The notes: generated by a model not told the origin, from the sequence alone. A stretch of DNA of 64,000 bases from Paenibacillus lignilyticus (GCF_017942085.1 NZ_JAGKSP010000012.1:148346-212345); one strand, 5' to 3'; counted from the stretch's first letter, positions 16,633-26,144 are shown. Numbers and translations: made by a program.

Positions 16633-17937
16633 ATGTTTAAAATTGCATTTATCGGCCTAGGCGTGATGGGCGAGCCAATGGCTGCCAATTTGCTTCGCAA
16701 AGGGTATTCCGTTACGGTGTTTAACCGTACGCCTGGCAAAGCGGACAAGCTCCTCGAGCTGGGTGCGGATGAAGTTTCATCGCCGGCTGCTGCAGCCCGG
16801 GTATCGGATCTGATCATTACGATGATCAGCAACGACGACGCGATTCGTGAAGTTTACTACGGCGAGAACGGTCTGCTCGGCGCTATGATGCCGGGAACCA
16901 TTGTCGTCGACAGCAGTACCATTTCTCCGGTACTGGCACGCCAGCTACATACGGATGTTTCCGCAAAATACGGCGACTTCCTCGATGCTCCGGTTACGGG
17001 AAGCAAGCCTGCAGCCGAGAGCGGCTCGCTTGTCTTTATGGTCGGCGGCGATATCGAAGTCATTCATAAGGTACATGACGTTCTGAATGCGATGGGACGT
17101 AAAGTCATTCCAATGGGGCCCGGCGGCAGCGGTTCTACTGCGAAGCTGGCCCATAATACGATTGTCGGCATCAACGTTGCGGCCCTGCTTGAAGGGATGG
17201 CGATTGCCGCAAGCGGCGGCATCGACGCCAAGTCGTTCCTGGAGCTTGTTCAATCCGGCGGAGCTGCCAGCAAAATGGCCGAGCTTAAAGCGCCGAAGCT
17301 GCTGGAACGCGATTTCAGCGTGCAATTCTCGCTCGCCCTCATGCTGAAGGATCTTCGCCTCGCTTCATCGCTTTCGGATGAGCTGAAGACGCCTACGCCG
17401 ATTCTCGAAACGGTCAAGAGCCTCTATCAAGTCGGTGACGCGATGGGCCTTGGAGAGCTTGATCTCTCCGCGCTCGCACACGGCTACGAGCAATGGATCA
17501 ACAAACGGATCACGACTCACAGCGACGCCCAAGAGATCGTTGCGGCAGCATCGGAAGCAACGGCTGCAGTTCCTGTTTCGGACAGCGCGCAGAATCGCCG
17601 CCGGGCTGAACGCCTTGCGCTGAATGTGCCGCTGAAACTCTCCATCTATCAATGGGCGCAGGAAGGTTCGTTCTCCGGACAACTGATCGATGGCACCCTA
17701 TGCGACATTTCCGAAAGCGGGCTTCAAATTTCGTCCAACTTCCCGCTGGAGTGCGATATGTTCGTGGTGATTCACTTCCCTCAGGATTCGGAGCTGCCTC
17801 CTGTAACCGGACGCATTATCCGCATCGAAACCAATGGCAGCCGCTTCCGTTACGGCTGTTTGCTGGCAGGACTCGCTCCATATCAGCGTTTGCAGCTGGA
17901 AGCTTATATCAACAAACAACGTATTACGGCTGACTAA
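16633..17937 (+). CDS. 3-hydroxyacid dehydrogenase fused to a PilZ domain
   Basis: 434 residues. Residues 1-290 are a complete beta-hydroxyacid dehydrogenase of the 6-phosphogluconate-dehydrogenase superfamily: Rossmann motif GLGVMGEPMAANL, substrate motif DAPVTGSKPAAESGSL and catalytic Lys171 in KLAHN. A linker (291-320) leads to a PilZ domain (about 321-434) with both c-di-GMP contacts: RxxxR at 323-327 (RRAER) and D358-I-S-E-S-G363, matching (D/N)xSxxG. The enzyme therefore may be controlled by c-di-GMP. The substrate could be a hydroxyisobutyrate, tartronate semialdehyde or succinic-semialdehyde type compound. AAGGAGATG precedes the ATG. Confidence 0.88.
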   Translation: MFKIAFIGLGVMGEPMAANLLRKGYSVTVFNRTPGKADKLLELGADEVSSPAAAARVSDLIITMISNDDAIREVYYGENGLLGAMMPGTIVVDSSTISPVLARQLHTDVSAKYGDFLDAPVTGSKPAAESGSLVFMVGGDIEVIHKVHDVLNAMGRKVIPMGPGGSGSTAKLAHNTIVGINVAALLEGMAIAASGGIDAKSFLELVQSGGAASKMAELKAPKLLERDFSVQFSLALMLKDLRLASSLSDELKTPTPILETVKSLYQVGDAMGLGELDLSALAHGYEQWINKRITTHSDAQEIVAAASEATAAVPVSDSAQNRRRAERLALNVPLKLSIYQWAQEGSFSGQLIDGTLCDISESGLQISSNFPLECDMFVVIHFPQDSELPPVTGRIIRIETNGSRFRYGCLLAGLAPYQRLQLEAYINKQRITAD

Positions 17938-17956
17938 GCGTATAACGTACGTATAC

Positions 17957-18012
17957 AAAAAGCTGCCCCGTTCTCGCTTGGATCATCCAAGTCGACGAGC
18001 GGGGCAGCTTTT
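17957..18012. terminator. Bidirectional terminator
   Basis: AAAAAGCTGCCCCG pairs with CGGGGCAGCTTTT around an inner CTTGGATCATCCAAG hairpin. It serves the dehydrogenase-PilZ gene and the convergent ppnP. Confidence 0.88.
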
Positions 18013-18024
18013 CGTTCAATAAGA

Positions 18025-18342
18025 CTATTCTTGAATATAAGAGCAGATGTAATCCGTAACTGTTGCTACTTGAAGCTTGAACTTTGCATTTGCCGGAACT
18101 GTAAATTGGCCTTCGCCGGAGATGCTGATCCACTCGGAGTCGCCTGGCAGCAGCACTTTCAAATCGCCTGCCACGATTTCCATGATTTCCTTCACATCTG
18201 TACCGAATTCATATTCGCCCGGCATCATGATACCGAGTGTTTTCTTCGTTCCATCCGCGAACAGCACTGTGCGGCTTGTTACTTTACCATCGAAGTATAC
18301 ATTAGCTTTCTTGACGATTGAAACATTCTCGAACTGAGACAT
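18025..18342 (-). CDS. ppnP: Pyrimidine/purine nucleoside phosphorylase
   Basis: 105 residues, full length for the former DUF1255 (YaiE) family. A small cupin-fold enzyme that splits nucleosides with phosphate. Visible core: VYFDGKVTSRTVLFADGTKKTLGIMMPG begins the barrel, followed by EIMEIVAGDLKVLLP and FTVPANAKFKLQV. AAGGAGCT precedes the ATG. Downstream of tkt on the same strand with about 100 bases between, in a ribose-handling neighbourhood. Confidence 0.9.
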   Translation of the reverse strand: MSQFENVSIVKKANVYFDGKVTSRTVLFADGTKKTLGIMMPGEYEFGTDVKEIMEIVAGDLKVLLPGDSEWISISGEGQFTVPANAKFKLQVATVTDYICSYIQE

Positions 18343-18446
18343 TCGGCATTAGCTCCTTTGTGGTATAAGCTTAGAATGAGGATAGGAAAGCAGGGCTTCC
18401 GGCCGCGTAATATGGGACGGCTTTCAGCCCCGCAGTTGACTGACTA

Positions 18447-20462
18447 CTACAGCAAGCCTTTTACTTTGCTTACAACATTCTCAACCGTGAAGCCATACTC
18501 GGCAATTACGCGGTCGCCTTTTGCGGAAGCACCGAATGTATCGATACCCAGAACCGCACCGCCGTCGCCCACATAACGCTCCCAACCGAACGGTGAACCC
18601 ATTTCGATTGCAAGACGTGCTTTAACACCCGGAAGAATAACGGATTCTTTGTAAGCCTTAGGCTGACGCTCGAACAGATCGAAGCTTGGCATGCTGATGA
18701 CACGAACTTGAATGCCTTCTGCCGCAAGAGCTTTCTGAGCTGCAACCGCAAGTTGAACTTCGGAACCGGTCGCGATCAGCTGAGCTTGAGGTTTGCCGTC
18801 AGCCGCATCGGAAACGACATATGCGCCTTTCGCGATGCCTTCGCGAGCTTGCTCGTTAGTGCCTTCAAGTACGGGCAGGTTCTGACGAGTCAGAACAAGT
18901 GCAATCGGCTGATCCGCTTTGGAAAGCGCATAAGCCCAAGCTGCCGACGTTTCGTTCGCATCCGCCGGACGCAATACAGTCAGCTGCGGAATGATACGCA
19001 GGGAAGCCAATTGCTCGATCGGCTCATGCGTAGGACCGTCTTCGCCGACAGCGATACTGTCATGCGTCAGCACGTAAACAACCGGCTGTTTCATCAGCGC
19101 GGACAGGCGTACTGCCGGACGCAGGTAATCCGTGAATACGAAGAACGTAGCGCCGAATGCTTTAACGCCGCCATGCAGGCTCATACCGTTGATTGCAGCT
19201 GCCATCGCAAACTCGCGTACGCCGAAGTAAACGTTGCGGCCTTCGTAGCTGCCCGGTTTGAATACAGGCAAACCTTTCAGGTGAGTCATTGTGGAGCTTT
19301 CCAGGTCAGCAGAGCCGCCGATTAGGTTTGGCACGTTCTTTGCAAGTCCGTTCAGCGCGTTACCGGAAGCTACGCGAGTCGAAAGCGCTTTGTCTGCAGG
19401 TGTGTATGCAGGCAGATCGTTGTCCCAACCTTCAGGCAGGTTGCCGCTGATGGCCGTTTCGAATTGTGCTGCCAGTTCAGGGTTAGCTGCTTTATAAGTT
19501 GCATACATGGCATCCCATGCTGCATTTGCTTTCTCGCCGTTTGCTTTCACTTCTGCGAAGTGAGCGGCAACTTCTGCCGGCACGTGGAAAGCTTCGTTCT
19601 CCCAGCCGTAGAATTGCTTCGTCAGGACAGTCTCGTCAGCGCCAAGCGGGCTGCCATGTGTACCCAAGTGACCGCCTTTGCCGCCTTTGTTCGGGCTGCC
19701 GTAGCCGATTGTCGTTTTCACTTCAATCAGTGTCGGTTTGCTTGTATCCGCTTGTGCAGCAGCTACCGCTTTAGCCAGCGCGTTCAGATCGTTGCCGTCT
19801 TCTACGCGAAGCACTTGCCAGCCGTACGCTTCGAAGCGGCCTTGTACGTTCTCGGAGAACGACAGGTTTAGCTCGCCATCGAGCGAGATATCGTTTGAAT
19901 CGTAAAGGACGACCAGTTTGCCAAGCTTCAGGTGAGCTGCGAGCGAAGCGGCTTCGCTTGCAACGCCTTCCATCAAGTCGCCATCGCCGCAAATTGCGAA
20001 TGTATAGTGGTCGATCACGTTAAGATCTTGTTTATTGTAAGTTGCGCCAAGATGGGCTTCAGCCATAGCCATACCCACTGCCATTGCAATCCCTTGTCCA
20101 AGCGGACCGGTTGTCGCATCTACGCCGGCTGTGTGGCCGAACTCCGGGTGACCCGGTGTCTTGGAGCCCCATTGACGGAAGTTTTGAAGTTCTTCGATAG
20201 GAAGATCGTAGCCTGACAGGTGCAGCAGGCTGTAAAGCAGCATGGAACCATGACCTGCGGAAAGTACGAAACGATCGCGGTTGATCCATGTTGGGTTGGA
20301 CGGATTGTGGTTCATTGTCTTCGCAAACAATTGATACCCCATCGGAGCCGCTCCCATAGGCATGCCCGGGTGGCCGGAATTTGCTTTCTCAATCGAATCG
20401 ATCGCAAGTGTACGGACCGTATCAATGGAAAGCTGGTCGATGGACTTCTGTGTTACTGTCAT
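18447..20462 (-). CDS. tkt: Transketolase
   Basis: 671 residues. Thiamine-diphosphate enzyme of the pentose phosphate pathway transferring two-carbon ketol units. Motifs: the N-terminal NSGHPGMPMGAAPMGY, the ThDP site GDGDLMEGVASEAASLAAHL, the pyrimidine domain (GVREFAMAAAINGMSLHGG) and the C-terminal domain with LIATGSEVQLAV. ATG at 20462 is chosen because AGGAGGAG precedes it; 42 further upstream codons stay open but lack a site. Confidence 0.96.
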   Translation of the reverse strand: MTVTQKSIDQLSIDTVRTLAIDSIEKANSGHPGMPMGAAPMGYQLFAKTMNHNPSNPTWINRDRFVLSAGHGSMLLYSLLHLSGYDLPIEELQNFRQWGSKTPGHPEFGHTAGVDATTGPLGQGIAMAVGMAMAEAHLGATYNKQDLNVIDHYTFAICGDGDLMEGVASEAASLAAHLKLGKLVVLYDSNDISLDGELNLSFSENVQGRFEAYGWQVLRVEDGNDLNALAKAVAAAQADTSKPTLIEVKTTIGYGSPNKGGKGGHLGTHGSPLGADETVLTKQFYGWENEAFHVPAEVAAHFAEVKANGEKANAAWDAMYATYKAANPELAAQFETAISGNLPEGWDNDLPAYTPADKALSTRVASGNALNGLAKNVPNLIGGSADLESSTMTHLKGLPVFKPGSYEGRNVYFGVREFAMAAAINGMSLHGGVKAFGATFFVFTDYLRPAVRLSALMKQPVVYVLTHDSIAVGEDGPTHEPIEQLASLRIIPQLTVLRPADANETSAAWAYALSKADQPIALVLTRQNLPVLEGTNEQAREGIAKGAYVVSDAADGKPQAQLIATGSEVQLAVAAQKALAAEGIQVRVISMPSFDLFERQPKAYKESVILPGVKARLAIEMGSPFGWERYVGDGGAVLGIDTFGASAKGDRVIAEYGFTVENVVSKVKGLL

Positions 20463-20661
20463 TACGTAAACTCCTCCTAAATCCGAATAGGCTTGCATCG
20501 AAGTGAAACGGCTGTCGCCATCCTTGGGAAGCGCGGCGCGTTTCAAGTCATACTCTCTCTTTAATTCACTTTGGCGGTGTTCCCGCACTGGCTTTGCAAT
20601 ATTGTACCATTACCACTGCGCCTTTTCCATCCTTAATGCGTTAGTGCGCTAAAAATCGACA

Positions 20662-20707
20662 TAAAAATGGCGCGTTCACACGGGGAATTCCGCGCAAACA
20701 CGCCATT
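20662..20707 (-). terminator. Terminator of purU
   Basis: On the minus strand AATGGCGTGTT pairs with AACGCGCCATT (one G-U pair) and TTTTT follows, 32 bases after the purU stop codon. Confidence 0.7.
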
Positions 20708-20738
20708 GTTGTCAGTTAAACACTGACGGTAGCTTCGA

Positions 20739-21638
20739 TTAATTGAATACGACGGTCTTGTTCTTGTGTACAAGAATCCGATCTTCAACATGCCACTTTA
20801 CGGCACGCGCAAGTACAACACGTTCGATTGTACGTCCGATGCGCTTGAGGTTGTCCACTTCATCGCGGTGGCTGACGCGCTGCACATCCTGCTCGATGAT
20901 CGGTCCACCGTCGAGCTCTTCCGTTACATAGTGCGCCGTAGCTCCGATGATTTTGACGCCGCGCGTATACGCCTGAGCATAAGGTTTGCCGCCTACGAAG
21001 GCAGGCAAGAAGGAATGATGAATGTTAATAATCCGGTTCGGGAACTGCTCGATGAATTTCGGCGAAATAATTTGCATATAACGCGCAAGTACGATCAAAT
21101 CTGCTTTATCGGATACAAGCTCCAGCTGTTTCTTCTCCGCTTCGGCTTTCGTATCTGCCGTAACCGGAACGTGGTGGAACGGGATACCGAATGATTCCAC
21201 GAGCGCTTTCATGTCCGGATGATTGCTGATGACCATCGCGATATCCGCTTCCAGATCGCCTGCTTGCCACTGCCACAGAAGCTCCAGCAGGCAGTGATCT
21301 TCTTTGGAAACGAAGATGGCCAGACGTTTCTTGCGGCTCGCGCGGAACGTATGCCATTTCATCTCGAAACGATCCGCCACGCGGGCAAAATCCTCCTGGA
21401 GCACCGGCAGCTCGGTGTCCAGGTCACTCAGATCAAATTCAAAACGGATAAAGAACATGCCGCCGCCGGGATCCATGGAATACTGGTCGGACTGCACGAT
21501 ATTCGCGCCATGCTCGTACAAGAAGTGCGAGACAGCCGCTACAATTCCGGGCCGGTCCGGACAAGAGATGAGCATTGTCGCACGATTGCGCTTATCCGGG
21601 CGCTGCGAGGACGGTCCGGGCTGATAGATGTTTTGCAT
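20739..21638 (-). CDS. purU: Formyltetrahydrofolate deformylase
   Basis: 299 residues. Hydrolyses 10-formyl-tetrahydrofolate to formate and tetrahydrofolate, balancing one-carbon units for purine synthesis. N-terminal ACT-like domain (about 20-95: MLISCPDRPGIVAAVSHFLY) and a C-terminal formyltransferase fold with the catalytic set Asn-His-Asp in INIHHSFLPAF and ATAHYVTEELDGGPIIEQ. ATG 21638 is preferred over TTG 21647 because the AAGGAAG site would be only two bases from the TTG. Confidence 0.93.
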   Translation of the reverse strand: MQNIYQPGPSSQRPDKRNRATMLISCPDRPGIVAAVSHFLYEHGANIVQSDQYSMDPGGGMFFIRFEFDLSDLDTELPVLQEDFARVADRFEMKWHTFRASRKKRLAIFVSKEDHCLLELLWQWQAGDLEADIAMVISNHPDMKALVESFGIPFHHVPVTADTKAEAEKKQLELVSDKADLIVLARYMQIISPKFIEQFPNRIINIHHSFLPAFVGGKPYAQAYTRGVKIIGATAHYVTEELDGGPIIEQDVQRVSHRDEVDNLKRIGRTIERVVLARAVKWHVEDRILVHKNKTVVFN

Positions 21639-21687
21639 AATAGACAAGTCTTCCTTCCGTCAACAAGTAGAGTAGCTATAGGTCGGC

Positions 21688-22815
21688 TTATGCGTTCACA
21701 AGCAGCTTTTCGCCCGCGAACCAAGCCGTAATCCGTTGATTGATGGCTTCTTCCGAAAGCTCCGGCAAAATGCGGTGCTCGGCTACAAGATCATACAAAC
21801 GATCCATCGGCTCGCGCGGATCGGCTTTCTTCGCTTTCGCGTCGTTCTTCAGTACATCCCAAACGGACAGTACATAGCCGCGGTGGTTGATGTCCTGTTT
21901 ATTGAAGAAATGGTGCAGACGCTCCACATCCTCCAAGAATTCTCCGCCGAAACGCGTATGCGCATCGCCGCGAAGCAAAGCAATTTCCGCTTCGTACATC
22001 GGACGCTGCGTTTTGTCCTCTTGACCAATCCACGGCGTCTCCAGGATAAACGGACGGCCTTTGAGCGCTTCGTGATGCACGATATTACGGATTGCATCGT
22101 GTCCGATCCAGCCGGCACCGATCGGTGCGTGACGGTCTTTACCCGCTCCGCGCGGGTTTTTGCTGTCATTCACGTGGACAACTGCGACGCGGTTAAGGCC
22201 GACAATGCGGTCAAACTCGGTCAGCACGCCATCGATATCATCGACGACGTCATAACCGGCATCATGCATATGGCATGTATCCATACAAACGGTCAGGCGG
22301 TCGTTGGCAGCTACTTTGTCAATAATCGCTGCAAGCTCATCGAAGCTGCGGCCGATTTCAGTGCCTTTGCCCGCCATTGTTTCAAGCGCGATATTTACAT
22401 TGGTTTCTTTCGTGCCGTTCAGCACTTCATTTAAACCTTCCGCGATGCGAGCAATTCCGTACTCCGCATCCTTGTCGGTGTAAGCACCTGGATGAAGCAC
22501 GATATTGCGTACGCCGATCGCGTCTGTACGGCGGATTTCTTCCTGCAGGAAGCGGACTGCCAATTCAAACGTGTCGTCTTTGTAAGAACCGAGGTTCACA
22601 ATATATGGGGCATGAACGACGATCTCGTCTATTCCCGCCTTGCCCATTGCGTCTCTGCCGTCCGGAATATATAAATCTTCAATCGGTTTACGCCGCGTAT
22701 TCTGTGGTGCGCCGGTGTAAATCATGAATGTGCTTGATCCGTAGGATACGGCTTCGTTCGCTGCGGTTAGCAGCCCTTTATCGGAAAATGAAACGTGGGA
22801 TCCGATTTTTAACAT
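21688..22815 (-). CDS. nfo: Endonuclease IV (AP endonuclease) with C-terminal extension
   Basis: 375 residues. Cuts DNA 5' of abasic sites in base excision repair. TIM barrel with the zinc-binding residues in IGSHVSF, VVHAPYIVNLGS, VLHPGAY, IALETMAGKGTEIG, CMDTCHMHDAGYD, VVHVNDSKN, DRHAPIGAGWIG and ILETPW. Typical enzymes have 280-300 residues; about 85 extra residues follow the barrel here (FLEDVERLHHFFNKQDINHR and onward), mostly helical with a charged KNDAKAKKADPREP stretch. It is 50 bases upstream of purU on the same strand, so probably co-transcribed. Confidence 0.92.
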   Translation of the reverse strand: MLKIGSHVSFSDKGLLTAANEAVSYGSSTFMIYTGAPQNTRRKPIEDLYIPDGRDAMGKAGIDEIVVHAPYIVNLGSYKDDTFELAVRFLQEEIRRTDAIGVRNIVLHPGAYTDKDAEYGIARIAEGLNEVLNGTKETNVNIALETMAGKGTEIGRSFDELAAIIDKVAANDRLTVCMDTCHMHDAGYDVVDDIDGVLTEFDRIVGLNRVAVVHVNDSKNPRGAGKDRHAPIGAGWIGHDAIRNIVHHEALKGRPFILETPWIGQEDKTQRPMYEAEIALLRGDAHTRFGGEFLEDVERLHHFFNKQDINHRGYVLSVWDVLKNDAKAKKADPREPMDRLYDLVAEHRILPELSEEAINQRITAWFAGEKLLVNA

Positions 22816-23002
22816 GGACTCATTCGCTCCTTTCGTTACAAGGCACGGACTACTGGGTGTCCGGTTCCTCGCAAACGCTTGTCCTTCCTATTTTACAAGG
22901 AATATTCAAATAAATCTAGGCGTTTGACCGGAAGGAAAGTTTGGATGCTTTCGCATTATGCCGGAAATGCCTTGTCGGTTGCGGGAGATAGACGTCATCG
23001 CT

Positions 23003-23008
23003 TATAAT
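23003..23008 (+). promoter_or_regulatory. Promoter of the DUF2621 gene
   Basis: TATAAT at 23003-23008 with TTGCGG 18 bases upstream (22979-22984), 60 bases before the ATG at 23068. Confidence 0.5.
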
Positions 23009-23067
23009 GGAAACAATTTGTTACGCATAATTCGCATATCTGAGTTGGCTCGAGGTGAATAAATCGA

Positions 23068-23499
23068 ATGGCACCAAATTGGTTTATGTATTTTATATTG
23101 TTTTGGGCAATTGTGATGATTGGCTTTATGTCGATCGGCGGCTATTTTATGTTTCGTAAATTCCTTAAGGTGCTCCCCATGCGGGATGGCAAGTCCAAGC
23201 TGGATTGGCAGAACTATTGGGTAGAACGCAGCCGCGGGATGTGGCCGGAAGATTCCAAGAGTTTTCTGGATCAGCTCGTCTCGCCCGTACCAAGCGCGTT
23301 TCGGGACATTGCCAGACATTCCATTGCAGCCAAAATCGCTCAAGTAGCCGTTGAAGGCGGCGCATCGGAAGTGTCGCGTAATCACTGTATTGAAGGTTAT
23401 ATTCGGGCAACGCCTAAGCGCGATTACCGCAGCTTGATTTCGTTTCTGGAGAAGGAACAGATTGACTATTCCGCCTATACACATTTACTTAACAAATAA
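23068..23499 (+). CDS. DUF2621 family membrane protein
   Basis: 143 residues. One N-terminal membrane segment at about 7-28 (MYFILFWAIVMIGFMSIGGY), then a soluble domain with the family features LPMRDGKSKLDWQNYWVE and FLDQLVSPVPSAFRDIARHS. Conserved in Bacillales, function unknown. CGAGGTGA lies before the ATG. A hairpin terminator overlaps its stop codon. Confidence 0.8.
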   Translation: MAPNWFMYFILFWAIVMIGFMSIGGYFMFRKFLKVLPMRDGKSKLDWQNYWVERSRGMWPEDSKSFLDQLVSPVPSAFRDIARHSIAAKIAQVAVEGGASEVSRNHCIEGYIRATPKRDYRSLISFLEKEQIDYSAYTHLLNK

Positions 23500-23522
23500 G
23501 CCGCCCGCTTGGGCGGCTTTTG
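23498..23522 (+). terminator. Terminator after the DUF2621 gene
   Basis: AAGCCGCCC-GCTT-GGGCGGCTT followed by TTG. The stem begins inside the TAA stop codon. Confidence 0.75.
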
Positions 23523-23575
23523 CAGTATTATTGAAGAAATTGGATGCTTTGATTGGAGTTAAAGGAGGTCTCTGT

Positions 23576-24475
23576 ATGAAGGTAGCGGTTACCGGAGGAA
23601 CGGGATATGTCGGGGCTATGCTTGTCGATGCCCTCCTGCAGCGAGGGGATGAAGTATGGATTATCTCCAGGTCTGAGAAACAGATGAGCTCGAATCCGAA
23701 GCTGCATACGATCACTTGGTCCAAGCTGGCCGAGTCGCCCGTTAAGCTGGAAGGGATCGACGCAATCGTCAATCTGGCCGGGGAATCCATCAGTCGCCGC
23801 TGGACGAAAGAAGGCAAGAGCGCTATTTTGCAATCGAGACTGAATGCGGCACGTGCGATCGGCAAAGTCGTCGAAGCACTGCAGCGTAAGCCGTCCGTCG
23901 TTGTAAACGCATCCGGAATCTCCATCTACGGTACAGACCGCACTAAAGTCAGCGATGAGTGGAGCCCTGCCCACATAACCGATTTCCTCGCAACTGTCGT
24001 AGAGAAGTGGGAAGCCGCCGCGAATCGTATAGAGGTCAAGCGGCTTGTGAAGCTGCGGATCGGACTTGTGCTCGGCATGAAAGGCGGTGCCTTTCCTAAG
24101 ATGCTGCTGCCCTATCGGTTACTGGCAGGCGGAAGAATAGGAAGCGGCAAGCAATGGATCCCCTGGATTCATGAAGACGATATGATTCGACTGATTCTGT
24201 TCTGCCTCGATGAACCCAATATACAGGGACCGGTCAACGCTTGCGCACCGGAACCCGTTACGAACAATGAGTTTGGAAGAGCAATCGGCAAAGCCATGAG
24301 AAGACCGCATTGGTTTCCGGTGCCGGCATTCGTACTCAAGGCCGTCCTCGGTGAACTATCCTTCCTGCTGCTCGAAGGTTCAAGAGCGGTCCCGCGCAAG
24401 GCATTGGAGCTCGGGTTCGAGTTTCGTTATGATACCGTTCAAGATGCGCTGCGTCAGTTAGTAAGCAGGAAGTAA
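23576..24475 (+). CDS. TIGR01777-family NAD-dependent epimerase-like protein
   Basis: 299 residues. Extended short-chain dehydrogenase fold with Rossmann motif GGTGYVGAMLV near the N-terminus, AIVNLAGESISRRWT, SGISIYGTDRTK and a C-terminal DUF1731-like segment (RPHWFPVPAFVLKAVLGELS). The family is widespread (YfcH in E. coli), but substrate and role are unknown. ATG 23576 follows AAAGGAGGT; longer upstream frames run through the preceding terminator and are rejected. Confidence 0.9.
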   Translation: MKVAVTGGTGYVGAMLVDALLQRGDEVWIISRSEKQMSSNPKLHTITWSKLAESPVKLEGIDAIVNLAGESISRRWTKEGKSAILQSRLNAARAIGKVVEALQRKPSVVVNASGISIYGTDRTKVSDEWSPAHITDFLATVVEKWEAAANRIEVKRLVKLRIGLVLGMKGGAFPKMLLPYRLLAGGRIGSGKQWIPWIHEDDMIRLILFCLDEPNIQGPVNACAPEPVTNNEFGRAIGKAMRRPHWFPVPAFVLKAVLGELSFLLLEGSRAVPRKALELGFEFRYDTVQDALRQLVSRK

Positions 24476-24543
24476 GAACAAGAACCTTGAATGGTCGAAC
24501 TTACACATTACATGAATGAACCTTACCCTATCGGGGCTGCCCT

Positions 24544-26127
24544 TCAGCCTGCTTGTTGTGCGAGGCCGGAGGGCAAGCCCGATCGGAATCTATATTGCGG
24601 CCCTCTATCGCCGGCCAGCTGTATCGAATCGTTATCGTTTAGCGGATAGACTTTGTATGGAATCATTGTAACTCCGTTAAGAGTACTCCCATTGCGAGAA
24701 CCCATATCCTTCACCGTCCAGCTGCCTTGCTTCTCGCTTAATTCCAGATGCGCTCTGGAAATACCGGAGGACAGGTCCACGTGGTTCACTCCCTCACTCG
24801 CCCGCCCGATTATAAATCGATCCTGTTCCAGTTTGACCATCATTACCGACTCCCCTTCCACCGAGCGTTCGAGACAAGGAGCGCTCTTATGCGTTCCGAT
24901 TAGAAGCTCAGCATGCTGACCAAGCAACACTGTCGCATCGTTTGGCGACGCTTCTAAAGATGTTGTATTCCCGCCGTTAGGCAGCGGTGTGAATGGAATT
25001 CCGTTTGGCTTCATCGCAGATTGAACATCTTCCTCCGTAAACTTTTCTCGGTATGACTTCACCTGCCTTTTAACGTGGATAGGCATGGAATTAGGTACGA
25101 ATCCATCCTCGGCCGGCCATCCCTGCCTCTCATTCCAACCATCGTCCTCTTCTTTCTTCCTCACGTCTGAACTCATCCTGCGATTCATCATTAGAGCTGC
25201 AGCTGCTGCCATGAGCGTTAGACCAGAGCAGATCAGCAAACTGGTCTGTGACGGAGACGGCAAATAGAGAAAGCGCCAAATGACCGCGGAGATCAAAAGC
25301 ACACCTGCTCCCAGCACCCAGCCAGGCTTTATTGAGGAAGCTGCTCTCTCTTGGACAGGCAGTTCCGTTAGCGGAAGCTCATATCCCCCATCGAGCTGAT
25401 GGTGCTCATTCTCATCTTCCCTGCGAAATGCATTTGTCACTCTCGGCGGGACAGCCTCGTTCTTCAATACAAACGAAGAAGGAAGGGCAGCAACGGCATC
25501 GACCGGCCTTGCGGCTTGAAGCAGCTCCCCGGACCCGGATGACTCTCTATACGCACTTCCAAGAAGGGCAAGCAGAGTCCGTCTGAGCTGCCCCCAGGCG
25601 ACATACTCCCCTCTTAAATGCTGAAATATTTGCTGCAAACCCGCTCCATCAGGCTCCACGATATAACCAACCCCGCGAATAGCCATAGCCAGCACCGCTT
25701 CACTTGCCGAAGAGACGATGCTTGTATCGCGAAGCGGTACGTACACTAGCTCGGGATCCTCCCAATGATCACCGATATAAATGTACTGCTCATGGAGCAT
25801 GAAGCCGTCTTCTCGCAGCATGTATTGTTTGCAATCATCCAGCGCTTCGACGATTCCGAGCAGCAAGGCATAGAATTGAACCATCGTCAGCTGCTGGGTC
25901 TGCATCCGATGAAGTAAGATTCGTTTGCCATTGATGCGATATCGAAATGTCATTTTCCCGTCGATGTCGACCCATTCCACAGGAAGCATTTTCGGAATGC
26001 GCTGGCTTTGCAGCATCTTTATTTCGATTGGATCAAGCTGCTCCCTCGAAATGCCGGATTCCATATCAACGATCATTTCAAGTCCGCGCTTCATCGTATA
26101 ATCGACCCTTAGTTCTTTACACACCAT
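24544..26127 (-). CDS. FHA-domain membrane protein of the Tad locus (DUF6382-like N-terminus)
   Basis: 527 residues, last gene of the pilus operon. The N-terminal half (to about 190) resembles DUF6382, a kinase-like fold without obvious catalytic residues. Two adjacent hydrophobic segments lie near 270-310 (WVLGAGVLLISAVIWRFLYL). The C-terminal FHA domain (about 415-505) keeps the phosphothreonine-binding signature: FIIGRASEG, ISRAHLEL and DMGSRNGSTLNGV. It may tether a phosphorylated partner to the secretion machine. ATG 26127 is chosen for the GGAAGGAGAAG site. No clear terminator is visible downstream. Confidence 0.82.
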   Translation of the reverse strand: MVCKELRVDYTMKRGLEMIVDMESGISREQLDPIEIKMLQSQRIPKMLPVEWVDIDGKMTFRYRINGKRILLHRMQTQQLTMVQFYALLLGIVEALDDCKQYMLREDGFMLHEQYIYIGDHWEDPELVYVPLRDTSIVSSASEAVLAMAIRGVGYIVEPDGAGLQQIFQHLRGEYVAWGQLRRTLLALLGSAYRESSGSGELLQAARPVDAVAALPSSFVLKNEAVPPRVTNAFRREDENEHHQLDGGYELPLTELPVQERAASSIKPGWVLGAGVLLISAVIWRFLYLPSPSQTSLLICSGLTLMAAAAALMMNRRMSSDVRKKEEDDGWNERQGWPAEDGFVPNSMPIHVKRQVKSYREKFTEEDVQSAMKPNGIPFTPLPNGGNTTSLEASPNDATVLLGQHAELLIGTHKSAPCLERSVEGESVMMVKLEQDRFIIGRASEGVNHVDLSSGISRAHLELSEKQGSWTVKDMGSRNGSTLNGVTMIPYKVYPLNDNDSIQLAGDRGPQYRFRSGLPSGLAQQAG

Positions 26128-26144
26128 CAACGTTCTTCTCCTTC

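Noticed and set aside
23462..23575. Longer N-terminus for the TIGR01777 epimerase
   Set aside because: It would overlap the DUF2621 gene and its terminator; AAAGGAGGT fixes the start at 23576.
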